A DNA stretch of 38,143 nt, taken from the NCBI GenBank assembly GCA_029820945.1, contig JALGUJ010000034.1:1-38143 (forward strand). Direction: 5' to 3'. Made by a program: the position numbers and the translations under genes. The first letter of the stretch is position 1; the number at the start of each line of letters is the position of its first letter. Positions 1 to 7,082 of this stretch are shown here, one piece after another. The notes under the pieces are model-generated. The model was not told the origin of the DNA, ran no database searches, and saw only the letters and a program-made list of their open reading frames with translations. This DNA comes from Candidatus Zipacnadia bacterium (lineage in GTDB: Bacteria > Armatimonadota > Zipacnadia > Zipacnadales > UBA5352).

Positions 1-1
1 G

Positions 2-1669
2 ACCTCCGGCGGCGCTCTGCGCGAGTTCATGCCCGAGCTTACGGCCCTGCAGTACTTCGCGACCCCCGAGAACGGATGGGCCGAGTACACGCGCTTCCTG
101 CCCTCCTGGCTGGCTCCGACCAACCCCGAGGTGGTGCGCACCTACTACGAGGCGACCGAACAGGGCGTGCCCTGGGACGCGTGGCTCATTCCCCTCGCCT
201 CCTGGTCGGTCTTCTTCCTGCTGCTGCTGGGAGGGCTGTTGTGCCTTGCGGTGCTCATCCACGACCCCTGGGCCAGCGGGGAGCGCCTGCAGTTCCAGGT
301 GACCGAGCTGCCGCTGTCGATGACCGCACCATCCGATGCCGACCGGCGCATTCCGCAGCTCTGGCGCGACCCTGTGATGTGGATGGGCTTCGGGCTCGCG
401 GCGCTGCACAACCTGATGAACATCGCGCATGCCTTCAACCCGGCCGTCCCGGGGCCGGGCCTCAGCTACCCGGTGGGGCAGCTCTTCACGGAGCGTCCGT
501 GGACCGCGCTGAACGACGTGATCATGCACCACCGGCCGGAGGTGCTCGGCTTCGGCTACCTGATGCCGCAGGAGGTCGTGGTCTCCTCGCTGATCTTCTA
601 CGCGCTGATCGAGGCGGAGTCGGTGGTCGCGCTCGGCATGGGCTACGACATTCCGCAGTTTCCGCACTTCGAGAGCCAGGCCGCCGGGGCCTTCGTTGCA
701 TTCGCGCTCATCCTCCTGTGGCGTGCGCGCCGCGCTCTGCTGCGCGCGGTCCGCGGCGCACTCAGTGGCACGGGCGAGCCGGCGCAGCGCCGGGCGGTGT
801 GGGGCCTGGTGGTCAGCATCCTCGGCACCTGGCTGTGGTGGCGCATGGCCGGGATGTCCACCATCACCATCGTCGGCTTCTTCGGGCTGATCTTTCTCAT
901 GGCGCTGAGCTACGCGCGCCTTCGCGCCCAGACGGGCCTGCCGCTGCAGTGGGCCTACCCCGTCACCCAGGCCAACAGGACCCTCATCTGGGGCCTTGGG
1001 AGCGAAGCGTTCAGGCGCCGGGGCGGGGCGCGCAACCTGACCATGCTCTACACAGGCTGGTTCCTGACGCGCGGCTACCTGCCCAACCTCTCGGCCTACC
1101 ACTTCGAGGGCCTGCACATCGCGGGCGAGGCCGGCATCGGCCGGGGCGAGATGATCGCTGCGCTGCTGCTGGCGCTGGTGCTCGGTATGGCGGTCTCCTA
1201 CTACGTGCAGCTCGACGCCTGCTACGAGTACGGGGCGAACTTCCTTGAGGGCGGCACCCACCGGGGCGGGATGCGCGTGGGCGCGGCGCGCTACGGCTTC
1301 TCGCAGCTCGACGACGCCGTGAGCAACGGCATTCCGCGCAATCTGGGCAAGACGCTCGCCGCCGCCTGGGGCTTCGCCGCGACCGTGCTCCTCACCGTCC
1401 TCAGGCACCGCTTCCTGCGCTTCCCGCTGCACCATCTGGGGTTCATCATCGGCACCACGCGGGGCTACCGGGCGTGGGGCGGGCTGCTCTTCGCGGCCAT
1501 CGTCAAGGCCATCGCGGTCACGGTCGGGGGCGTGTCGCTTTACCGGCGACTGATCCCGGCGGCGGTCGGCGTGGTGCTGGGACACTTTATCGTGGGCGGC
1601 GGGGTGTGGTCGATCATCGCCCTGTTCGGCGGCGAGGCCTATCGGAGCTACCAGATATGGTTCGGGTAG
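2..1669 (+). CDS. Multi-pass membrane protein, DUF6785/DUF6784-like (5'-truncated)
   Basis: The frame is open to the left edge of the window and its first ATG (position 29) is not preceded by a stop, so the N-terminus lies outside; 555 codons remain. At least eight hydrophobic segments are visible, including one around WLIPLASWSVFFLLLLGG near the start and a long C-terminal cluster ending in GGGVWSIIALFGG. A conserved-looking cytoplasmic stretch, SYARLRAQTGLPLQWAYP, resembles what I recall of the DUF6785/DUF6784 membrane proteins common in Armatimonadota and Planctomycetota. The family has no established function, and no catalytic motif is evident. The next gene on this strand is more than 600 bp away, so this is the last gene of its transcript. 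Membrane location is secure; family membership is from memory and moderate. Confidence 0.7.
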   Translation, partial: TSGGALREFMPELTALQYFATPENGWAEYTRFLPSWLAPTNPEVVRTYYEATEQGVPWDAWLIPLASWSVFFLLLLGGLLCLAVLIHDPWASGERLQFQVTELPLSMTAPSDADRRIPQLWRDPVMWMGFGLAALHNLMNIAHAFNPAVPGPGLSYPVGQLFTERPWTALNDVIMHHRPEVLGFGYLMPQEVVVSSLIFYALIEAESVVALGMGYDIPQFPHFESQAAGAFVAFALILLWRARRALLRAVRGALSGTGEPAQRRAVWGLVVSILGTWLWWRMAGMSTITIVGFFGLIFLMALSYARLRAQTGLPLQWAYPVTQANRTLIWGLGSEAFRRRGGARNLTMLYTGWFLTRGYLPNLSAYHFEGLHIAGEAGIGRGEMIAALLLALVLGMAVSYYVQLDACYEYGANFLEGGTHRGGMRVGAARYGFSQLDDAVSNGIPRNLGKTLAAAWGFAATVLLTVLRHRFLRFPLHHLGFIIGTTRGYRAWGGLLFAAIVKAIAVTVGGVSLYRRLIPAAVGVVLGHFIVGGGVWSIIALFGGEAYRSYQIWFG

Positions 1670-2295
1670 AACGATGGGCCGGGGTGGAACCTGATCCCGC
1701 CCAGGGGGGTGGCGCTCGGGCCAACGGCGTAACGGGGGGCGGCGTAGGCACGCCGCGCCTCCGTACGGCTTAGTTCGCGGCGTCGTCAGTCGTTCCGTGG
1801 CACGGGCGCCCTCGCACGTGGGCCGTTTGGCGTCGGGAACGGTCGGGCCCGGGTAGGCGGGAGGGCGAGTCGTTTGCCGTACCGAGGGGGCCGCACGAGC
1901 CGGATGGCGAGCGTGAGTGAGACACCCGGCGAGGTCGGCGCGGGCGTTGTCGCGATACGCGTGGGCGTGGCGTTCGGGACGGCGATGTCCAAACGACGGT
2001 GTTGGGCCGACCTCGCGCGCGCCTCGACGGTCCTGGGGGCGATCGAGGCGGATGGCGGCGGACGCTCGGGTAGGCGCTCCATGGGGCACACGACGGCGCG
2101 GAGCTGTGCGCTCGCCGCGTGGTCGAAGGGCGACGCGCGGTGAACGTCGAAGCACCGGGCGGATCGTGCGGTCGCAGAGGCGACCGACCAGCACGCCGGC
2201 CGCCGAAGGGTCAGGGCGCGCGAACACAGAGCCGTCGGTAGAGTGGGCGCGTAACGCTCCCTGTGCCCGCTCGCCAGAGGAGGCAGACAGATCCT
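1670..2295. other. Gene-free stretch between membrane protein and heparinase gene
   Basis: No convincing gene is present. The open frames on both strands here translate to arginine-, proline- and alanine-rich strings without hydrophobic cores or recognisable motifs, as random GC-rich DNA does. Two structures are visible: the hairpin element at 1721-1773, and a 9-bp inverted repeat GAGGTCGGC (1931-1939) / GCCGACCTC (2006-2014) spaced by 66 bp. I found no convincing -35/-10 pair for the downstream gene. Confidence 0.6.
1721..1773 (+). repeat. Intergenic hairpin element, copy A (most diverged)
   Basis: Contains AACGGCGTAACGG followed by a perfect 7-bp hairpin GCGGCGT (1739-1745), loop AGGC, ACGCCGC (1750-1756), then CCGTACGG. 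The order 'AACGGCG(C/T)A, GC hairpin, GTAC/ACGTA' is shared with copies at 6013-6060, 25213-25254 and 25381-25432. Lying about 70 bp after a stop codon, the hairpin could also act as a terminator, but it lacks a T-tract. Confidence 0.4.
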
Positions 2296-4674
2296 GTGAG
2301 CACCTCGCTAATCGTGCTGTGCGTAGTCGCCATCGCGCTGCTGGCGGCGTCCGCGCATGACGCGGATGCCGCGGCTACTCCGCTGGACGCGGACCGCGTG
2401 GACCAGATCGCGTCCATGTTGCCCGAGACGCCCGCAGGCCTGGGCCGGCCGATCACCGATCGCGAGGCCTGGACGGCCCTCGCACAGATCGACGCGTTCG
2501 CGGACCTGGTTCCGCGCGCCGAGGCGCTGCTCGACAGGCCTCTGCCGGAGCAGCCGGACGAGCTGTACCTCGACTTCTCGCGCACCGGGAACCGCACCCG
2601 CTGGCAGAACGTCTCCAGGGAGCGGCGCGGCCGGCTGGCGCCGCTGGTGCTTGCGGAGTGCATGGAGGATCGGGGGCGGTTCATCCCGGCCATCGAGGAG
2701 CTGGTGGCGGCGCTCTGCGCCGAACGCACCTGGGTGATGCCCGCTCACGACCGCAGCCTCGCCAACTTCAACGGTGAGCAGATCGACATCGACCTCGCCT
2801 CGTCGGCGCTCGGGTGGCACCTGGCGACCGCGTACCGGCTGCTCGGCGACCGCCTGAGCGACGGGCCGCGGGGGCTGATCGCGGACAACGTCCGCGAGCG
2901 TATCCTCGAGCCCTACCGGGCGATGTACACGGGCGAGCGCGACCTCAACTGGTGGATGGTGAAAACGAACAACTGGAACGCGGTCTGCCTCGCCGGCGTC
3001 ACGGGCGCCGGCCTCGCGCAGCTCCAGGACAGGCGCCTGCGGGCCGAGCTGATCGCGGCGGCGGAGATGTACTCCCGGAACTTCCTCAACGGGTTCACCG
3101 CCGACGGCTACTGCAGCGAGGGCCTGGGCTACTGGAACTACGGCTTCGGCAACTACGTGCTACTGGCCGAGACGGTCCGCCAGGCGACCGGTGGCGGCGT
3201 GGACCTGATGGACCGGCCCGGGGTGGCCGCGCCCGCGACCTTCGGCGCGCGCATCCAGATCATCGGCGGGGTCGCGCCGGCCTTCGCGGACTGCTCGATC
3301 GCGGCGCGCCCGGACCAGTCCACCATGTACTACCTCAACCGACGCTATCGCATGGGGCTGTCCGAGTACGACGAGGTGGACCTGCGGCCGACTACCGGCA
3401 GCCTCTCCGAGGCGCTCATCTTCGCCTTCCCCAACTCGGCGTCCGAGGGCGCGGTGCTCGAGGGCGCCGGGGTGGGCGAGGAGCTGCGCACCTGGTTCGA
3501 CGAGGCCGGAGTGCTCATCTCCAGGCCCGCGCCGGGCTCGGAGTGTCGCCTGGGCGTGGCGCTCAAGGGCGGCCATAACGCGGAGCACCACAACCACAAC
3601 GACGTAGGCTCCTACGTGGCCGTCGTCGAGGACCGCGCCGTGCTGCTTGATCCCGGCTCCGAGGTGTACACCGGCCGGACATTCAGCGGCCGGCGCTACG
3701 AAAGCAAGCTCCTGAACTCCTGGGGCCATCCGGTGCCGGTCATCGCCGGGCAGCTCCAGCGCACCGGTGCCGACGCCCGCGCCGAGGTGCGGGCGACGGA
3801 CTTCACCGATGAGCGCGATGCGATGACGCTCGACCTCAGCGCGGCCTACGACGTGCCCGAGCTGGAGCGCCTGGAGCGCGCCTTCGTCTACGACCGGACG
3901 GGAAACGGGCGGCTGACCGTGACCGACACGGTCGAGCTCGCCGAGCCGCGGGAGTTCGAGACGGCACTGATCACCGACGGCGACTGGCAGCGGCGCGACG
4001 ACGGGGCGCTGGTCATCTGGGACGTGGACCGGGCCGTCGAGGTGACGATCGACACCGCCGGCGCCGCGTGGGAGCTGGTGGTGGATGAGATCCACGAGGA
4101 CGCCGCCGCACAGCCGACCCGCCTGGCCGTGCGCCTCGCCGAGCCGGTGACGTCCGCCACGGTCACGGTCACCGTGACGCCGGCGCCGGAGCTGGGGCGC
4201 AGAGAGGGCAGCCTGCTGCTGAACGGCGACTTCGCCTTCGGCTCCTACGGCTGGTCGCTGCCCGGGAACTCACAGGGTGAGGTCTCCGACGAGATGGCCG
4301 CGGCGGGGGAGCGGTCGCTGAAGATCACGGATGAGAGCGATACGCAGGGCTCGAACGTGACGTCAGCGCGCATGGCCGTCGAGGGCGTGGGGCGCTGGGT
4401 GCTCAGCGGTCGCGTCCACCACGTGAGCGGCGAGGGCATCGGGATGTACGTGCGCTTCTACGACGGGGCGGGCAACCGGCTCAACGAGACCGACGAGCGC
4501 GGCTGGATCAGCCCGGTCGGCTCGCTGACGGGCGAGGCCGGCACCTGGCAGCCCTTTGAGTTCGAGTTCGAGACGCCCGAGGCCACGACGAGCATGGACC
4601 TGTGGATCCACAGCTACAGCTCCGCCCGCGTGGTGGCGTACCTGGACGACCTGCGCATCGCCGCGGCCGAGTGA
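2296..4674 (+). CDS. Secreted heparinase II/III-like polysaccharide lyase with C-terminal CBM-like domain
   Basis: 792 aa, exported, probably degrading acidic polysaccharide. The GTG at 2296 is chosen because AGAGGAGG (2276-2283) precedes it by 12 nt and it gives a clean signal peptide (MSTSLIVLCVVAIALLAASA); an in-frame GTG at 2263 would add charged residues ahead of the signal. The N-terminal half is the alpha-helical toroid region, with NNWN at residues 225-228. The middle holds the heparinase II/III C-terminal signature HHNHND at 431-436, followed by LLDPGSEVYTGR. From about residue 645 a new module begins (LLLNGDFAFGSYGWSLPGN) that looks like a CBM4/9-type jelly roll. Heparinase II/III and alginate-lyase enzymes act by beta-elimination; the substrate cannot be read from sequence. 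It ends just before a terminator and faces the next gene. Confidence 0.85.
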   Translation: MSTSLIVLCVVAIALLAASAHDADAAATPLDADRVDQIASMLPETPAGLGRPITDREAWTALAQIDAFADLVPRAEALLDRPLPEQPDELYLDFSRTGNRTRWQNVSRERRGRLAPLVLAECMEDRGRFIPAIEELVAALCAERTWVMPAHDRSLANFNGEQIDIDLASSALGWHLATAYRLLGDRLSDGPRGLIADNVRERILEPYRAMYTGERDLNWWMVKTNNWNAVCLAGVTGAGLAQLQDRRLRAELIAAAEMYSRNFLNGFTADGYCSEGLGYWNYGFGNYVLLAETVRQATGGGVDLMDRPGVAAPATFGARIQIIGGVAPAFADCSIAARPDQSTMYYLNRRYRMGLSEYDEVDLRPTTGSLSEALIFAFPNSASEGAVLEGAGVGEELRTWFDEAGVLISRPAPGSECRLGVALKGGHNAEHHNHNDVGSYVAVVEDRAVLLDPGSEVYTGRTFSGRRYESKLLNSWGHPVPVIAGQLQRTGADARAEVRATDFTDERDAMTLDLSAAYDVPELERLERAFVYDRTGNGRLTVTDTVELAEPREFETALITDGDWQRRDDGALVIWDVDRAVEVTIDTAGAAWELVVDEIHEDAAAQPTRLAVRLAEPVTSATVTVTVTPAPELGRREGSLLLNGDFAFGSYGWSLPGNSQGEVSDEMAAAGERSLKITDESDTQGSNVTSARMAVEGVGRWVLSGRVHHVSGEGIGMYVRFYDGAGNRLNETDERGWISPVGSLTGEAGTWQPFEFEFETPEATTSMDLWIHSYSSARVVAYLDDLRIAAAE

Positions 4675-4699
4675 CCGCGCGTGACGTGAGCAATCGAAT

Positions 4700-4724
4700 G
4701 GGGCGCCCAACCTTCGGGCGCCCC
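4700..4724. terminator. Bidirectional hairpin terminator between convergent genes
   Basis: Perfect 9-bp stem GGGGCGCCC (4700-4708) / GGGCGCCCC (4716-4724) with a 7-nt loop AACCTTC. It sits 26 bp after the heparinase stop and 37 bp before the Gfo/Idh/MocA stop on the other strand. There is no strong T-tract on either side. Confidence 0.7.
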
Positions 4725-4760
4725 GTCTCGCTGGTGCATCTCGTTGCCGGTAGGCGGCGG

Positions 4761-5930
4761 CTACTCGTCCGCCAGGCCCTCGAAGCGGAAGTCCTCCGTA
4801 ATCTCGACGGCGTCGGTGGAGTAGGGCCAGCCCAGCAGCTCGCTGAAGAGCTTGCGCTGCTCGGCCGCGTAGTCGATCAGCCAGTTGATGCCCGCCATGT
4901 CGGTCCAGGGGACCTTGCGGATCTGCCCGGCCGATGCATAGGCGCCGTCGATGAGCAGCGTGGCCTTCACGGCCTCGCTGGCCGGGGCGTACAGCTTGCT
5001 CTCATCCCCGCGGATGCAGGCGACGAGGTTGGTGTGGATCGCGTCGCGGTCGGTCGGCTCCTCGAAGATGATCGGCTCGTCCCGGCCGTCAAGGTGCACG
5101 ACGGCCCTGGTGGTGTCCCAGCTTGCGCGCCCCTTGGTGCCGTAGATGTCCAGGTCCGTGCGGTGGGGCTCGGTACAGTTCGTGGTGCAGTAGAAGTGGA
5201 GGGTCGCCTCGCCCAGATCGGCGCGGACGGCCGCGAGGTCCTCGACCTCGATGTTCGGATGAGCCTGATAGAGCTCGGCCTGCACCGCGCGGGGCCAGGC
5301 GTGGTCCTCCACGCGCGAGCCCATCTGCAGCGCGGTGTTCATCAGGTGCACGGCCTGGTTCATCATCACGCCGTCCCAGACGGGGAGGCCGTCGGCCTCA
5401 CGCCTGCCGGTCCAGTGCCCGCGGCTGTAGTACTCGTCGGTGCGCTTCCACTGCATGACGCCGATGACGTCGGTCAGCTCGCCGAGCCCACCATCGGCGA
5501 TGAACTCCTTGAGCATGTGCGAGTGAGGGAATGCGGTGTACTGGAAGTCCACCGCGACGTGGCGGCCCTTCTGCTCGGCCAGGCGCACAACGTCCCAGCC
5601 GTCCTGCGCGAGCACGGTGACGGGCTTCTCGCACAGCACGTGCAGGTCGCGGTTCAGGCACTCGATGGTGTAGGGCGCGTGCCAGTGGTGCGGCACAGCC
5701 AGGGTGACGTAGTCGAGATCGTCCCCCACGTCGTCGAGCATCTCGACGATGTCCCCGTAGAGCGGGAGGCCCCACTCCTTCACTTCGGCCACGTTCTCCG
5801 CGACCTTCTCACGCTCAGGGTACTTCTCGGCTGCGGCCACGAGCTCAATCTCCTCAAGCTCGTGCATGATGGTTCGGTGATACCGCCCGATGCCGGAGAC
5901 TCCGACAACGGCGGCCCTGACGGGTTCCAC
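4761..5930 (-). CDS. Gfo/Idh/MocA-family NAD(P)-dependent oxidoreductase
   Basis: 389 aa cytoplasmic dehydrogenase. The GTG at 5930 is the start: AGGAGG (5946-5941 on the minus strand) precedes it by 10 nt, so longer in-frame versions would run through the ribosome binding site. The N-terminal Rossmann fold shows VVGVSGIG at residues 8-15, and the family's EKP motif is at 101-103. The C-terminal half is the mixed alpha/beta domain (HFYCTTNCTEPHRTDLDIYG) expected of the family. Members oxidise or epimerise sugars, inositols and sugar derivatives using NAD(P); the substrate is unknown. The neighbouring heparinase gene suggests a role with breakdown products of secreted lyases, which is inference. 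It has no obvious promoter of its own and may be read from the gene upstream. Confidence 0.9.
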   Translation of the reverse strand: MEPVRAAVVGVSGIGRYHRTIMHELEEIELVAAAEKYPEREKVAENVAEVKEWGLPLYGDIVEMLDDVGDDLDYVTLAVPHHWHAPYTIECLNRDLHVLCEKPVTVLAQDGWDVVRLAEQKGRHVAVDFQYTAFPHSHMLKEFIADGGLGELTDVIGVMQWKRTDEYYSRGHWTGRREADGLPVWDGVMMNQAVHLMNTALQMGSRVEDHAWPRAVQAELYQAHPNIEVEDLAAVRADLGEATLHFYCTTNCTEPHRTDLDIYGTKGRASWDTTRAVVHLDGRDEPIIFEEPTDRDAIHTNLVACIRGDESKLYAPASEAVKATLLIDGAYASAGQIRKVPWTDMAGINWLIDYAAEQRKLFSELLGWPYSTDAVEITEDFRFEGLADE

Positions 5931-5964
5931 GGTGCGTCCACCTCCTTGCGGCAACTAGACGGCG

Positions 5965-6060
5965 TTACGGCAGGAACGACGGCGACGACAGCAACGACAG
6001 CAACGGCAAGCGGCAACGGCGTACCGTGCGGGGCGCCGGGAGGCTTCCGGAGTACGTGCC
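5965..6060. repeat. ACGGCAACG-type microrepeats plus hairpin element copy B
   Basis: On the + strand 5965-6012 consists of degenerate repeats of (G)ACGGCAACG/ACGACAGCAACG. It runs into GCAACGGCGTACCG and a GC-rich inverted segment (CCGGGAGGCTTCCGG) ending in GTACGTG. The same combination, in the same order, is found at 25311-25432 next to another gene. It lies between two minus-strand genes and is not coding. Confidence 0.5.
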
Positions 6061-6074
6061 CCGACCTGCAGGGC

Positions 6075-6881
6075 TCAGTCCGCCCCGGCCGTCATCACCG
6101 CCAGCCTATCCGCGAGGACCTTCGGCATGGCCTCGTGCAGGAAGACCTCGACGATGATGCGGTCGGCGACCTCGTGGGTCGGCCGGAACAGCTCGACCAG
6201 CTTGCCCCGGATCTCGAGCCCCGAGCGCGCGTACTGCGCCTCGTCCATGGCACGCGCGAGCGAGAGCAGGTCCAGAATCTCCTCCTCGGACAGGCCCAGG
6301 TCGGGCGCGGCCAGCTCCTCGGCGTAGGGCGGGACCTCGCGCTCGAAGGTCTCCTCGTCCATCCCGCGCACCCAGTCGAGCAGGTCCACGACCTGGCGCC
6401 GCGCCTGCTCCTCCCCGGTCACGATCGCGACCTGGGTGTCGGTCAGTACCTCGCGGAAGGCACCTGCCCGCTCGAGCAGCGCAGCATCAAGCTGGCGGTC
6501 CAGCTCAACCAGCTCGTTCTCGAGGTCAGCGATGTCCTGGCGCAGCCCCTCGGGTGGATGCCGGTCGCGGATCAGCAGCTCGCGCTTCTGCTGCAGCAGG
6601 GGCCGAAGCTGGCGGAGGAGGGCGATGCGCTGTTGCTCGAAGCGAATGGCCGTGGCCTGCAGCGCCTCGATGGCGGGGCTGAGCTGCTCGATCTGGCCCT
6701 TCGAGAGCTGCAGCCTGTTGAGGTCCTCGATCAGGCGGATCTCATCGGCCAGCGCGTCGAGCTCCGCGGCGACCTCGCGCAGCTCGGGAGAGAGCTGCGC
6801 GTAGGCGCAGTCGAGGCCGAGATGCGTCACGAGTGCGCCGATGGCGATCAGCGAGGCGGCAACTGCCCACGTCGAGCGCAT
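6075..6881 (-). CDS. Secreted coiled-coil protein of unknown function
   Basis: 268 aa. The ATG at 6881 has GGAGGA 6-8 nt upstream and opens a signal peptide (hydrophobic core about residues 5-17, likely cleavage after AYA at 26-28). The mature protein is rich in Glu, Leu, Arg and Gln and is predicted to form long coiled coils, for example QFEQQR/LRQLRPLLQQKRELL-type heptads around 80-110 and ADLENELVELDRQLDAALLE around 130-150. A short LTDTQ motif near 160 recalls the LTxxQ motifs of periplasmic Spy/CpxP-like proteins, but the rest is not obviously similar, so I leave it unassigned. It follows the HlyD-NlpC/P60 gene by 201 bp but has its own promoter. Confidence 0.75.
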   Translation of the reverse strand: MRSTWAVAASLIAIGALVTHLGLDCAYAQLSPELREVAAELDALADEIRLIEDLNRLQLSKGQIEQLSPAIEALQATAIRFEQQRIALLRQLRPLLQQKRELLIRDRHPPEGLRQDIADLENELVELDRQLDAALLERAGAFREVLTDTQVAIVTGEEQARRQVVDLLDWVRGMDEETFEREVPPYAEELAAPDLGLSEEEILDLLSLARAMDEAQYARSGLEIRGKLVELFRPTHEVADRIIVEVFLHEAMPKVLADRLAVMTAGAD

Positions 6882-6919
6882 GGCGAGTCCTCCGGGAGAC
6901 GAAGCTGAGCATTGGGGCG

Positions 6920-6948
6920 ATTGTACAGGGCGCGGCGCGGGCGGTCAA
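6920..6948 (-). promoter_or_regulatory. Sigma70-type promoter for the coiled-coil protein gene
   Basis: Minus strand: TTGACC (6948-6943), 17-bp spacer, TACAAT (6925-6920). The predicted start of transcription is near 6913, giving a leader of about 30 nt before the ATG at 6881. Confidence 0.65.
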
Positions 6949-7082
6949 CGCACCATTCGGATTCGCGGCGGCGTGAGCTGCGCCATCGGCGCAATCGCGG
7001 CTCGTGGGGATACTCGCGAAGGGCGGTGCATGTCCGGAGGGAGCGCACCGGGCGGGCACGCCGGCGGATGCACGGGCGGCAC

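Noticed and set aside
1786..2360. Arginine-rich open frames in the gap before the heparinase gene
   Set aside because: No hydrophobic core, no motif, no good ribosome binding site, and overlapping frames on both strands look alike.
4602..6908. A 768-codon open frame on the + strand, opposite the oxidoreductase and coiled-coil genes
   Set aside because: It is the mirror of two genes with family motifs on the minus strand. Its translation is low-complexity (Val/Leu/Arg/Gly/Asp-rich), continues through an intergenic repeat and has no recognisable motif.
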